A stretch of 64,000 bases of DNA, from positions 190,919,409-190,983,408 of the forward strand of contig NC_068938.1 of the NCBI RefSeq assembly GCF_016801865.2, in the 5' to 3' direction. Positions 34,789 to 45,999 of this stretch are shown here, piece after piece (position 1 is the stretch's first letter; every line of letters starts with the position of its first letter). This stretch comes from Culex pipiens pallens. Taxonomy: Eukaryota; Arthropoda; Insecta; Diptera; Culicidae. Made by a program: the position numbers and the translations under genes. The notes under the pieces are model-generated. The model saw only the letters and a list, made by a program, of their open reading frames with translations. It was not told where the DNA came from and searched no databases.

Positions 34789-37594
34789 AGTCGTGAAGGC
34801 AGCATTTTTGCCAACAATTTTCATTCCATCGTAATCGTTCGAACCGACAACATCGTAGCAGTAGCAGCAGAAGCAGCAGCGGAAAAAAATCAACGACTGG
34901 AGGAAATCAAGAGCGAGCTCCGAGAAGAAGAAACACGCCAGCGTGTGCGTGAGATTGCTGCCAAAACGACGTCGAAGGAGAAAAACAAGGCCTACTTGGA
35001 TGGACGCTCGAGGAGATGGCCACAAGAATCAACTTCTGCTGCAATTTAACAAAATGGCGCTTTTCAGCGCCAACGAAAAATTCACGAAAGAGTTATTGTT
35101 TCAAATGATTCATGCACCGCTTTTTGTGCATTTTTAAAGCTTTTCACGCTTGACGTTTAATTTTATTTAAATTTTTCCCCCAAAATTTTCATTTAAAAAA
35201 AAATTGAACGAATATTAACAATTTTCGCTTGCAAGTGTCAAACGTCAAACGATCGCAGTTGGCCTTGAACAAGCAAGCGCGTGCTTTGACCCACGCAAAA
35301 AATCTTTCCGCTCTCTGATTGGCTGTTTTGTTTTGCCGTGGAGTCGTGAAGGCAGCATTTTTGCCAACGATTTTCATTCCATCGTCATCGTTCGAACCGA
35401 CAACATCGTAGCAGCAGCAGCAGCAGCGGAAAAAAAATCAACGACTGGAGGAAATCAAGAGCGAGCTCCGAGAAGAAGAAACACGCCAGCGTGTGCGTGA
35501 GATTGCTGCCAAAACGACGTCGAAGGAGAAAAACAAGGCCTACTTGGATGGACGCTCGAGGAGATGGCCACAAGAATCAACTTCTGCTGCAATTTAACAA
35601 AATGGCGCTTTTCAGCGCCAACGAAAAATTCACGAAAGAGTTATTGTTTCAAATGATTCATGCACTGCTTGTTGTGCATTTTTAAAGCTTTTGACGCTTG
35701 GCGTTTAATTTTATTTAAATACTTCCCCCAAAATTTTCATTTTAAAAAAATTGAACGAATATTAACAATTTTCGCTTGCAAGTGTCAAACGTCAAACGAT
35801 CGCAGTTGGCCTTGAACAAGCAAGCGCGTGCTTTGACCCACGCAAAAAATCTTTCCGCTCTCTGATTGGCTGTTTTGTTTTGCCGTGGAGTCGTGAAGGC
35901 AGCATTTTTGCCAACGATTTTCATTCCATCGTCATCGTTCGAACCGACAACATCGTAGCAGCAGCAGCAGCGGAAAAAAAATCAACGACTGGAGGAAATC
36001 AAGAGCGAGCTCCGAGAAGAAGAAACACGCCAGCGTGTGCGTGAGATTGCTGCCAAAACGACGTCGAAGGAGAAAAACAAGGCCTACTTGGATGGACGCT
36101 CGAGGAGATGGCCACAAGAATCAACTTCTGCTGCAATTTAACAAAATGGCGCTTTTCAGCGCCAACGAAAAATTCACGAAAGAGTTATTGTTTCAAATGA
36201 TTCATGCACCGCTTTTTGTGCATTTTTAAAGCTTTTGACGCTTGGCGTTTAATTTTATTTAAATACTTCCCCCAAAATTTTCATTTAAAAAAAATTGAAC
36301 GAATATTAACAATTTTCGCTTGCAAGTGTCAAACGATCGCAGTTGGCCTTGAACAAGCAAGCGCGTGCTTTGACCCACGCAAAAAATCTTTCCGCTCTCT
36401 GATTGGCTGTTTTGTTTTGCCGTGGAGTCGTGAAGGCAGCATTTTTGCCAACGATTTTCATTCCATCGTCATCGTTCGAACCGACAACATCGTAGCAGCA
36501 GCAGCAGCAGCGGAAAAAAATCAACGACTGGAGGAAATCAAGAGCGAGCTCCGAGAAGAAGAAACACGCCAGCGTGTGCGTGAGATTGCTGCCAAAACGG
36601 CGTCGAAGGAGAAAAACAAGGCCTACTTGGATGGACGCTCGAGGAGATGGCCTCAAGAATCAACTTCTGCTGCAATTTAACAAAATGGCGCTTTTCAGCG
36701 CCAACGAAAAATTCACGAAAGAGTTATTGTTTCAAATGATTCATGCACTGCTTGTTGTGCATTTTTAAAGCTTTTGACGCTTGGCGTTTAATTTTATTTA
36801 AATACTTCCCCCAAAATTTTCATTTAACAAAAAATTGAACGAATATTAACAATTTTCGCTTGCAAGTGTCAAACGTCAAACGATCGCAGTTGGCCTTGAA
36901 CAAGCAAGCGCGTGCTTTGACCCACGCAAAAAATCTTTCCGCTTCTGATTGGCTGTTTTGTTTTGCCGTGGAGTCGTGAAGGCAGCATTTTTGCCAACGA
37001 TTTTCATTCCATCGTCATCGTTCGAACCGACAACATCGTAGCAGCAGCAGCAGCAGCGGAAAAAAATCAACGACTGGAGGAAATCAAGAGCGAGCTCCGA
37101 GAAGAAGAAACACGCCAGCGTGTGCGTGAGATTGCTGCCAAAACGACGTCGAAGGAGAAAAACAAGGCCTACTTGGATGGACGCTCGAGGAGATGGCCAC
37201 AAGAATCAACTTCTGCTGCAATTTAACAAAATGGCGCTTTTCAGCGCCAACGAAAAATTCACGAAAGAGTTATTGTTTCAAATGATTCATGCACCGCTTT
37301 TTGTGCATTTTTAAAGCTTTTGACGCTTGGCGTTTAATTTTATTTAAATACTTCCCCCAAAATTTTCATTTAAAAAAAATTGAACGAATATTAACAATTT
37401 TCGCTTGCAAGTGTCAAACGTCAAACGATCGCAGTTGGCCTTGAACAAGCAAGCGCGTGCTTTGACCCACGCAAAAAATCTTTCCGCTCTCTGATTGGCT
37501 GTTTTGTTTTGCCGTGGAGTCGTGAAGGCAGCATTTTTGCCAACGATTTTCATTCCATCGTCATCGTTCGAACCGACAACATCGTAGCAGCAGC
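34789..37594 (+). repeat. Family C tandem array (units of ~540-553 bp), first part
   Basis: Unit starts (agtcgtgaaggc) are at 34789, 35342, 35889, 36426, 36972 and 37518. Each unit has a variable (GCA)n run, an 87-codon-type frame rich in E, K, R and A, an AT-rich tail and a ctctctgattggctg segment. The sixth unit is cut at 37594 by a retroposon and continues at 39191. I see no array-independent reason to call the frame a gene, though the same short coiled-coil-like segment (RLEEIKSELREEETRQRV) is kept in most units. Confidence 0.95.
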
Positions 37595-37629
37595 CATTCC
37601 AGTTTGACAGCTCGCCCAGAGCAGACGTG
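37595..37629 (+). promoter_or_regulatory. Internal Pol II promoter: Inr plus DPE
   Basis: The element begins CATTC, a match to the insect initiator with A at 37596 as +1. AGACGTG at 37623-37629 then starts exactly at +28, the position of the downstream promoter element in Drosophila Jockey-clade retrotransposons. There is no TATA box. The exact spacing makes a chance match less likely. Confidence 0.7.
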
Positions 37630-37695
37630 TGTCCTTTGATTGGAGCTTAGCGCGTTTTTGACGGTGTTTTTTTTTTTTAACTTTCGCCGACGGCC

Positions 37696-39087
37696 ATGGC
37701 GGCGGCCGCTCCGGCGGAGAGTGTGTGGACGGAGCACAGGACTGAGGATGGAAGGCCGTTCTACTGGAACGCGGCCTTGAAGAAAAGTGTGTGGGAGAAG
37801 CCGGACGGGTTCCAACCCAAAACGCAGGCGGCGACGGGCATGGAGGTGGAAGACTCCGAAGGAGGAGGAGAGGACGGGGGCGAATTTCGTCCCGTTATCA
37901 AGGTTCGGCGCAGGAAGGCAATGGAGGAGATCACCGTCGCCGATGGCCAGGAGGTGAAAAAACTGCTCAGCAACAACAAGTTCAGCCCGCTAGCGGAGGA
38001 GAACAACAACAATGCGAACCCAGCCGCAGGAAAATCCACCCCCGTGGTACCAGAATCCGGCAAGTCGGCCGGGGAAAAGAAGCAGCCGCCGCTGGTGGTG
38101 AAAAATACAAGCTTCGCCCGCCTTGCGAAGGTGATGTCGACATGTGATGTCCAGCCGGAACACAAACTGACGCGGTACGGCACCAAAATTACGTGCTTCA
38201 AGAGGGACGACTTCGACACGGTGCAAGCCCACCTGAAGAAGAACAAGGTGGAGTTCTACACCTACGGAAGGCGCGGTGATAGACCGCACCGGGTAGTGAT
38301 GAGAGGTCTTCCGAACCTGGAACCGGATTACATCAAGGAGCTGCTCAAGACGGAACATCAGCTGGACGTCTTGGCAGTACACGCCATCAGGCGGAAGCAG
38401 CAGCTTCCCGCCATCGATGAGACGCCTTTCATCGTGCTCTTCCCCAAGGGGCACACCAGTCTCAAGGAGTTGAGTAGCAAGGTAAAGAAAGTGGGACCAG
38501 TCGTCGTCCGGTGGGTGGCCTACCGGAACAAAGAACCGCACGTGACCCAGTGCAAGAACTGCTTGCAGTTCGGTCACGGAACCAGTAACTGCCATCTCAA
38601 GCCCAGGTGCAGCAGCTGTGGGGGTGCCCACAGTACGGAAAAGTGCAAAGCAGAAGAAACGGAAGCCAAGAAGTGTGTCAACTGCTCTGGATCCCACGAG
38701 GGTCTGGACCGCAGCTGTCCCAAACGTGCGCAGTTCATCCAGTCGAGGCAGCAGGCGTCCACGCCGAAGCCGCCAGCATGGAAGAAGGACAAACAGACTC
38801 CGGCTGTAGCCGCGTTCACCGCGGCGGATTTTCCTCCGCTACCTGGAGCGGTGCCGTCCGTCGGGACGGAAGAAAAGCATCCTCGTCCCGCAGGAAGAAG
38901 TCGAGAAAATTCTGGCGCCGGCGCCGGTGCAACCCCGAAGGACCAACCAGGCGAACGGAAGCTGTACAGCGAGTCCGAGCTGTGGGCCATTTATCGAGAA
39001 TATAGAGTTCGCTTGAGGCAGTGCAAGACACCCGAGGAACAGATTGATGTGATCGCACACTTGTTGACACATGGCGCGGGAAAATGA
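37696..39087 (+). CDS. Gag-like ORF1 protein of a Jockey-type non-LTR retrotransposon, with WW-like N-terminus
   Basis: This 463-residue protein starts at an ATG in good context (cggccATGgcg). Residues 11-36 look like a WW domain: W11, DGR at 18-20, the aromatic run F22-Y23-W24 with N25, then S31, W33 and P36. A low-complexity acidic and N/P/S/K-rich linker follows. Residues about 160-285 resemble the PRE_C2HC/RRM-like region of LINE ORF1 proteins (RVVMRGLP at 199-206). Three zinc knuckles follow: C286-C289-H294-C299, C305-C308-H312-C317, C327-C330-H334-C341. Such proteins bind element RNA and form the retrotransposition particle. No reverse transcriptase follows; 3' UTR and poly(A) come directly. 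The frame is intact. The zinc-knuckle and Jockey assignment is secure from motifs; the WW call is by pattern and is unusual for this family as far as I know. Confidence 0.92.
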   Translation: MAAAAPAESVWTEHRTEDGRPFYWNAALKKSVWEKPDGFQPKTQAATGMEVEDSEGGGEDGGEFRPVIKVRRRKAMEEITVADGQEVKKLLSNNKFSPLAEENNNNANPAAGKSTPVVPESGKSAGEKKQPPLVVKNTSFARLAKVMSTCDVQPEHKLTRYGTKITCFKRDDFDTVQAHLKKNKVEFYTYGRRGDRPHRVVMRGLPNLEPDYIKELLKTEHQLDVLAVHAIRRKQQLPAIDETPFIVLFPKGHTSLKELSSKVKKVGPVVVRWVAYRNKEPHVTQCKNCLQFGHGTSNCHLKPRCSSCGGAHSTEKCKAEETEAKKCVNCSGSHEGLDRSCPKRAQFIQSRQQASTPKPPAWKKDKQTPAVAAFTAADFPPLPGAVPSVGTEEKHPRPAGRSRENSGAGAGATPKDQPGERKLYSESELWAIYREYRVRLRQCKTPEEQIDVIAHLLTHGAGK

Positions 39088-39190
39088 TCATCTTCTTTTT
39101 ATTATTTTTTGTATTATCGTTCCTCGGTCCTAACCTGGTCGCAGCACCTAAAAGGACCTAATAAAAATAAGTTATGGGAAAAAAAAAAAA

Positions 39191-42100
39191 ATCGTAGCAG
39201 CAGCAGCAGCAGCGGAAAAAAATCAACGACTGGAGGAAATCAAGAGCGAGCTCCGAGAAGAAGAAACACGCCAGCGTGTGCGTGAGATTGCTGCCAAAAC
39301 GACGTCGAAGGAGAAAAACAAGGCCTACTTGGATGGACGCTCGAGGAGATGGCCACAAGAATCAACTTCTGCTGCAATTTAACAAAATGGCGCTTTTCAG
39401 CGCCAACGAAAAATTCACGAAAGAGTTATTGTTTCAAATGATTTATGCACTGCTTTTTGAGCATTTTTAAAGCTTTTGACGCTTGGCGTTTAATTTTATT
39501 TAAATACTTCCCCCAAAATTTTCATTTAAAAAAAATTGAACGAATATTAACAATTTTCGCTTGCAAGTGTCAAACGATCGCAGTTGGCCTTGAACAAGCA
39601 AGCGCGTGCTTTGACCCACGCAAAAAATCTTTCCGCTCTCTGATTGGCTGTTTTGTTTTGCCGTGGAGTCGTGAAGGCAGCATTTTTGCCATCGATTTTC
39701 ATTCCATCGTCATCGTTCGAACCGACAACATCGTAGCAGCAGCAGCAGCAGCGGAAAAAAATCAACGACTGGAGGAAATCAAGAGCGAGCTCCGAGAAGA
39801 AGAAACACGCCAGCGTGTGCGTGAGATTGCTGCCAAAACGACGTCGAAGGAGAAAAACAAGGCCTACTTGGATGGACGCTCGAGGAGATGGCCACAAGAA
39901 TCAACTTCTGCTGCAATTTAACAAAATGGCGCTTTTCAGCGCCAACGAAAAATTCACGAAAGAGTTATTGTTTCAAATGATTCATGCACTGCTTGTTGTG
40001 CATTTTTAAAGCTTTTGACGCTTGGCGTTTAATTTTATTTAAATACTTCCCCCAAAATTTTCATTTAAAAAAAATTGAACGAATATTAACAATTTTCGCT
40101 TGCAAGTGTCAAACGATCGCAGTTGGCCTTGAACAAGCAAGCGCGTGCTTTGACCCACGCAAAAAATCTTTCCGCTCTCTGATTGGCTGTTTTGTTTTGC
40201 CGTGGAGTCGTGAAGGCAGCATTTTTGCCAACGATTTTCATTCCATCGTCATCGTTCGAACCGACAACATCGTAGCAGCAGCAGCAGCGGAAAAAATCAA
40301 CGACTGGAGGAAATCAAGAGCGAGCTCCGAGAAGAAGAAACACGCCAGCGTGTGCGTGAGATTGCTGCCAAAACGACGTCGAAGGAGAAAAACAAGGCCT
40401 ACTTGGATGGACGCTCGAGGAGATGGCCACAAGAATCAACTTCTGCTGCAATTTAACAAAATGGCGCTTTTCAGCGCCAACGAAAAATTCACGAAAGAGT
40501 TATTGTTTCAAATGATTTATGCACTGCTTTTTGAGCATTTTTAAAGCTTTTGACGCTTGGCGTTTAATTTTATTTAAATACTTCCCCCAAAATTTTCATT
40601 TAAAAAAAATTGAACGAATATTAACAATTTTCGCTTGCAAGTGTCAAACGATCGCAGTTGGCCTTGAACAAGCAAGCGCGTGCTTTGACCCACGCAAAAA
40701 ATCTTTCCGCTCTCTGATTGGCTGTTTTGTTTTGCCGTGGAGTCGTGAAGGCAGCATTTTTGCCAACGATTTTCATTCCATCGTCATCGTTCGAACCGAC
40801 AACATCGTAGCAGCAGCAGCAGCGGAAAAAAATCAACGACTGGAGGAAATCAAGAGCGAGCTCCGAGAAGAAGAAACACGCCAGCGTGTGCGTGAGATTG
40901 CTGCCAAAACGACGTCGAAGGAGAAAAACAAGGCCTACTTGGATGGACGCTCGAGGAGATGGCCACAAGAATCAACTTCTGCTGCAATTTAACAAAATGG
41001 CGCTTTTCAGCGCCAACGAAAAATTCACGAAAGAGTTATTGTTTCAAATGATTCATGCACTGCTTGTTGTGCATTTTAAAGCTTTTGACGCTTGGCGTTT
41101 AATTTTATTGAAATACTTCCCCCAAAATTTTCATTTATAAAAAAATTGAACGAATATTAACAATTTTCGCTTGCAAGTGTCAAACGTCAAACGATCGCAG
41201 TTGGCCTTGAACAAGCAAGCGCGTGCTTTGACCCACGCAAAAAATCTTTCCGCTCTCTGATTGGCTGTTTTGTTTTGCCGTGGAGTCGTGAAGGCAGCAT
41301 TTTTGCCATCGATTTTCATTCCATCGTCATCGTTCGAACCGACAACATCGTAGCAGCAGCAGCAGCAGCGGAAAAAAATCAACGACTGGAGGAAATCAAG
41401 AGCGAGCTCCGAGAAGAAGAAACACGCCAGCGTGTGCGTGAGATTGCTGCCAAAACGACGTCGAAGGAGAAAAACAAGGCCTACTTGGATGGACGCTCGA
41501 GGAGATGGCCACAAGAATCAACTTCTGCTGCAATTTAACAAAATGGCGCTTTTCAGCGCCAACGAAAAATTCACGAAAGAGTTATTGTTTCAAATGATTC
41601 ATGCACCGCTTTTTGTGCATTTTTAAAGCTTTTGACGCTTGGCGTTTAATTTTATTTAAATACTTCCCCCAAAATTTTCATTTTAGAAAAAATGAACGAA
41701 TATTAACAATTTTCGCTTGCAAGTGTCAAACGATCGCAGTTGGCCTTGAACAAGCAAGCGCGTGCTTTGACCCACGCAAAAAATCTTTCCGCTCTCTGAT
41801 TGGCTGTTTTGTTTTGCCGTGGAGTCGTGAAGGCAGCATTTTTGCCAACGATTTTCATTCCATCGTCATCGTTCGAACCGACAACATCGTAGCAGCGGAA
41901 AAAAAATCAACGACTGGAGGAAATCAAGAGCGAGCTCCGAGAAGAAGAAACACGCCAGCGTGTGCGTGAGATTGCTGCCAAAACGACGTCGAAGGAGAAA
42001 AACAAGGCCTACTTGGATGGACGCTCGAGGAGATGGCCACAAGAATCAACTTCTGCTGCAATTTAACAAAATGGCGCTTTTCAGCGCCAACGAAAAATTC

Positions 42101-43171
42101 ACGAAAGAGTTATTGTTTCAAATGATTCATGCACTGCTTGTTGTGCATTTTTAAAGCTTTTGACGCTTGGCGTTTAATTTTATTGAAATACTTCCCCCAA
42201 AATTTTCATTTTAGAAAAAATGAACGAATATTAACAATTTTCGCTTGCAAGTGTCAAACGATCGCAGTTGGCCTTGAACAAGCAAGCGCGTGCTTTGACC
42301 CACGCAAAAAATCTTTCCGCTCTCTGATTGGCTGTTTTGTTTTGCCGTGGAGTCGTGAAGGCAGCATTTTTGCCAACGATTTTCATTCCATCGTCATCGT
42401 TCGAACCGACAACATCGTAGCAGCGGAAAAAAAATCAACGACTGGAGGAAATCAAGAGCGAGCTCCGAGAAGAAGAAACACGCCAGCGTGTGCGTGAGAT
42501 TGCTGCCAAAACGACGTCGAAAGAGAAAAACAAGGCCTACTTGGATGGACGCTCGAGGAGATGGCCACAAGAATCAACTTCTGCTGCAATTTAACAAAAT
42601 GGCGCTTTTCAGCGCCAACGAAAAATTCACGAAAGATTTATTGTTTCAAATGATTTATGCACCGCTTTTTGAGCATTTTTAAAGCTTTTGACGCTTGGCG
42701 TTTAATTTTATTGAAATACTTCCCCCAAAATTTTCATTTATAAAAAAATTGAACGAATATTAACAATTTTCGCTTGCAAGTGTCAAACGATCGCAGTTGG
42801 CCTTGAACAAGCAAGCGCGTGCTTTGACCCACTCAAAAAATCTTTCCGCTCTCTGATTGGCTGTTTTGTTTTGCCGTGGAGTCGTGAAGGCAGCATTTTT
42901 GCCAACGATTTTCATTCCATCGTCATCGTTCGAACCGACAACATCGTAGCAGCGGAAAAAAAATCAACGACTGGAGGAAATCAAGAGCGAGCTCCGAGAA
43001 GAAGAAACACGCCAGCGTGTGCGTGAGATTGCTGCCAAAACGACGTCGAAGGAGAAAAACAAGGCCTACTTGGATGGACGCTCGAGGAGATGGCCACAAG
43101 AATCAACTTCTGCTGCAATTTAACAAAATGGCGCTTTTCAGCGCCAACGAAAAATTCACGAAAGAGTTATT
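39191..43171 (+). repeat. Family C tandem array, second part
   Basis: Unit starts are at 39667, 40206, 40741, 41284, 41823, 42351 and 42880, with periods of 528-543 bp. The (GCA)n run shortens to a single GCAGCGG in the last three units. The array is broken inside a unit at 43171 by a DNA transposon and resumes at 45680. Variant bases near the unit end alternate between neighbours (ctgcttgttgtg versus cygctttttgwg). Confidence 0.95.
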
Positions 43172-44137
43172 AGGTCTATTCCCGTACTGCAGAATTCTGC
43201 AATTCTGCACAAAATCGGCAGCAGAGCGTTCCCGTACTTTTCTGCAACAAAAGTAACTTTTTTCTCAGGTAGAACTTCTGCAATGAGAGAGGCTGAAGTT
43301 GCAGCAAAACCGTTCCCGTACTTTTCTGCGAGCTCTCTCTTCTCTTTCGTGTTGAAAAGTAACTGCAAGTTGGTGTGAGTACACGCTTACATAAAATTGG
43401 CAAGTTGGGTTAAATCAAGCATTTTATTATTATGTAGTTGTAATAAATTTGATGATTTGAAGGGACGTTTGTATATTTGGAATTGATAGATTATGGGGTA
43501 TTTTTATTAATGTCTGGTTTTATTGAGAACTAAATTTTATGTTAACGATTTCAGGCTTAGTTCATTAATGTGTTAATATAGTTGATAAGTAAATCCAGCA
43601 TTACAGCACGGCTAATAACCCAACAAACAATTTGCATCATAAAAACAAAATGTTTTCATAAACTTTTAAAAGACACATTTCTTTTGAGTTTATTTTTTTT
43701 AAATAAATATTTGTTTGAGAAATGATTTTTGATCTTAAATTGTTTTTGAACAGACTTAATATGTGTGTTAAAATAATAGGTAAATTTAATTGGCAAATAA
43801 TAAATTGTACCTGTGACGGTGCTACCAAGTTGTATTCTTATATGAACCAAAATATTAAATGTATTTTGTTGAACTTTCAATGAAGGAATCATAAAAAAGG
43901 TATAAGACTGTACCAAACAAATAATAAATATAATTGATTATATGATTTGTAATTTGTTGTTTTATTGGGTACGATAACCTGTTAGTTAAACTATGTATCA
44001 AGTCAAGGAGGTATCCAGCCGGAAATGACCATGTTTTTTTTTGCTGAAACATAAGTTACGATGATTATACATCATATTATATATTATTTTAAATTTATTT
44101 AAATTTTATTAAAAAATATACGGTATACTTAAATTCT

Positions 44138-44238
44138 AGAATTCTTAAATTCTTAAATTCTTAAATTCTTAAATTCTTAAATTCTTAAATTCTTAAATTC
44201 TTAAATTCCTCAATTCTTAAATTCTTAAATTCTTAAAT
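44138..44238. repeat. (TTCTTAAA)n microsatellite
   Basis: About 12 copies of an 8-bp unit ATTCTTAA with minor variants, inside the DNA transposon. Confidence 0.9.
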
Positions 44239-44731
44239 GCCGCCATCTTGAATAATAAAAAATTCACTTATTTTGGAATCATATTCTAGGTTAGAAATGC
44301 ATATTTAGAGGATTTAGAGATTAGAAATTTTGTAAAGGTCTTCGGATAACAGAGTACAAACTGTATTTTTTTTTATAATTTGGTTTTAATTTTTTTTATT
44401 TGCAATTTTTTTTGAATTTTTTAACTGTAAATTTTGAATTTTTGATGTTCTGAACTCTTAAATATTCAAAATTTTGATTTTTTTTACTACGAATCCAAAA
44501 TATTTGAATTTTTGAGGTCTGAACTTTAATATTTTTCAACCTTTTTTTTTTATTTTGATTTTTTGAAATTAAGCTTTTTTTAATTTTAAACATTTTTAAT
44601 TACTTAATTTTGAATAATTTGAATTTTTTAAGCTTTGAATATGTGTTTTTTTTTCTGAAATAAATATTTGCATTTTAAATTTCTCAAATACCTGATTTAA
44701 TTTTTTTTTAGTTTCTCAATTAACACATATT

Positions 44732-44974
44732 AAAAACGAAGTTGACTTTATAGCTGTCGGCCACCATTGCTAGTACCAACCACTAGTGACTTCCTTTTTA
44801 TCTACAAGGACTTCGCCGCCCTGGGCTCCTAAGTGTATGAAAGTATGGCACGGAGCGACGGCGCCGAATACCCATATTTACACAAAGAATTTTAGAGCGC
44901 CCGCCGCGGGATTCGAACCAGCGACCTCTGGATTATGAGTCCAGTGCGCGGTCCGATTGATCCACACGGGCGGG
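44732..44974 (-). mobile_element. tRNA-Met-like SINE
   Basis: On the minus strand 44899-44971 folds as a tRNA: GCCCG/CGGGC acceptor pairs, anticodon arm CTGGA-ctcataa-TCCAG with anticodon CAT, and T-arm ggttcgaatcc. A body of about 155 bp follows, ending ggccgacagctataaagtca, with a T-rich end and no CCA or terminator directly after the tRNA part. The attached body and the related fragment at 10517 make a SINE more likely than a working tRNA-Met gene. Confidence 0.75.
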
Positions 44975-45154
44975 ACAAATACTATTTTTTTTATATTTTC
45001 ATTTAATATTTTCTTAATTTCCGAGTTTCTAAATTTATTTGTTTCCATATTTTTGAGTTTGTGATTCATTTACTTTCTAATATTTTTCAATTTTGCTGCG
45101 TCACCGTTGTTCTTCCATGTGACATCCATAATTTATTTATTTTATCCTGAATAA
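44975..45154. other. AT-rich interior of the DNA transposon
   Basis: No feature beyond AT-rich sequence. The segmental duplication begins just after this stretch. Confidence 0.4.
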
Positions 45155-45679
45155 AAAATCCTTCAAATGGTCTGCTATCAAAACATATATCTATAATCCC
45201 TTCTATATTAAACCTTTGTTTGTCATTTTTTAATTATATTTGTTAAACGTACCTGCAACTCTAATTTCTATTTGTTTACCTAATGTAAAAGTTTTGAATT
45301 GTTTCTAATGTATAATTTCTACCTAAGCATAAGCATCTTTTAAATAAAATGTTGAGTTGCATAAAGAAAATGAGTCCCCGTACCTCTTTCAATCACAATT
45401 TTTTTTTATTCCGGTTTTTAAATAATTAAAAAAACTTTAATACCCAATTGTAGTAAATCCACTCAACTGTGTACAATATTGCAAAAAAAGTACTGGAACG
45501 CGCTACCCAGGCAAAAGTTTTGCGGCTTCTCTCCTTGCAGAACTTCTGCAAAAGAGAGAGATGAAGAGAGCGAGCTGAAAAGTACGGGAACGTGCTGCAA
45601 AAAAAGTGACTTATGCTGGCTGCAGAATTCTGCAGAAGTTGCAGAAATTTTGCAATTCTGCAGGTACGGGAATAGACCT

Positions 45680-45999
45680 ATTGTTTCAAATGATTCATGC
45701 ACTGCTTGTTGTGCATTTTTAAAGCTTTTGACGCTTGGCGTTTAATTTTATTGAAATACTTCCCCCAAAATTTTCATTTATAAAAAAATTGAACGAATAT
45801 TAACAATTTTCACTTGCAAGTGTCAAACGTCAAACGATCGCAGTTGGCCTTGAACAAGCAAGCGCGTGCTTTGACCCACGCAAAAAATCTTTCCGCTCTC
45901 TGATTGGCTGTTTTGTTTTGCCGTGGAGTCGTGAAGGCAGCATTTTTGCCAACGATTTTCATTCCATCGTCAACGATCGCAGTTGAGCCTTGAACAATT
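45680..45999 (+). repeat. Family C partial unit, joined to family B
   Basis: Resumes the C unit interrupted at 43171, runs through one unit boundary (agtcgtgaaggc at 45927), then jumps at about 45972 from attccatcgtca to a second partial C segment (aacgatcgcagttg) before family B begins near 46000. Confidence 0.85.

Larger units (their letters stand above)
37595..39190 (+). mobile_element. ORF1-only non-LTR retroposon with poly(A) tail
   Basis: A 1596-bp insertion interrupts a C unit and is flanked by direct repeats ATCGTAGCAGCAGC (37581-37594 and 39191-39204). It has a 101-bp 5' leader, one ORF (37696-39087), a short 3' UTR with AATAAA at 39160, and a poly(A) of about 12. There is no reverse transcriptase ORF2. 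It is thus a non-autonomous LINE derivative reminiscent of mammalian HAL1 (half-LINE) elements, presumably mobilised in trans. The intact ORF and clean target duplication suggest a fairly recent insertion. Confidence 0.9.
43172..45679. mobile_element. 2.5-kb non-autonomous DNA transposon in a C unit
   Basis: The termini are inverted: AGGTCTATTCCCGTAC at 43172-43187 and its complement at 45664-45679. Flanking ATT on both sides fits a 3-bp target duplication, and joining the flanks restores the C unit (gagttattgtttc). Subterminal copies of cgttcccgtacttttctgc occur at both ends in inverted orientation. No transposase frame is present; the interior is AT-rich and contains a microsatellite and a SINE. 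The superfamily is uncertain. Confidence 0.85.

Noticed and set aside
34943..35137. Recurring 64-codon frame with RRRRRK run as an arginine-rich regulatory protein
   Set aside because: It is an alternative frame of the C unit and overlaps the longer E/K-rich frame; the basic run reflects the codon phase of the same bases.
34789..43171. CRISPR array
   Set aside because: The repeats are ~540 bp with no unique spacers, in a eukaryotic transposon-rich context.
44899..44971. Functional tRNA-Met gene
   Set aside because: It folds well, but is followed by a repeated SINE body found in part at 10517, and lies inside a transposon. A working gene is not fully excluded.
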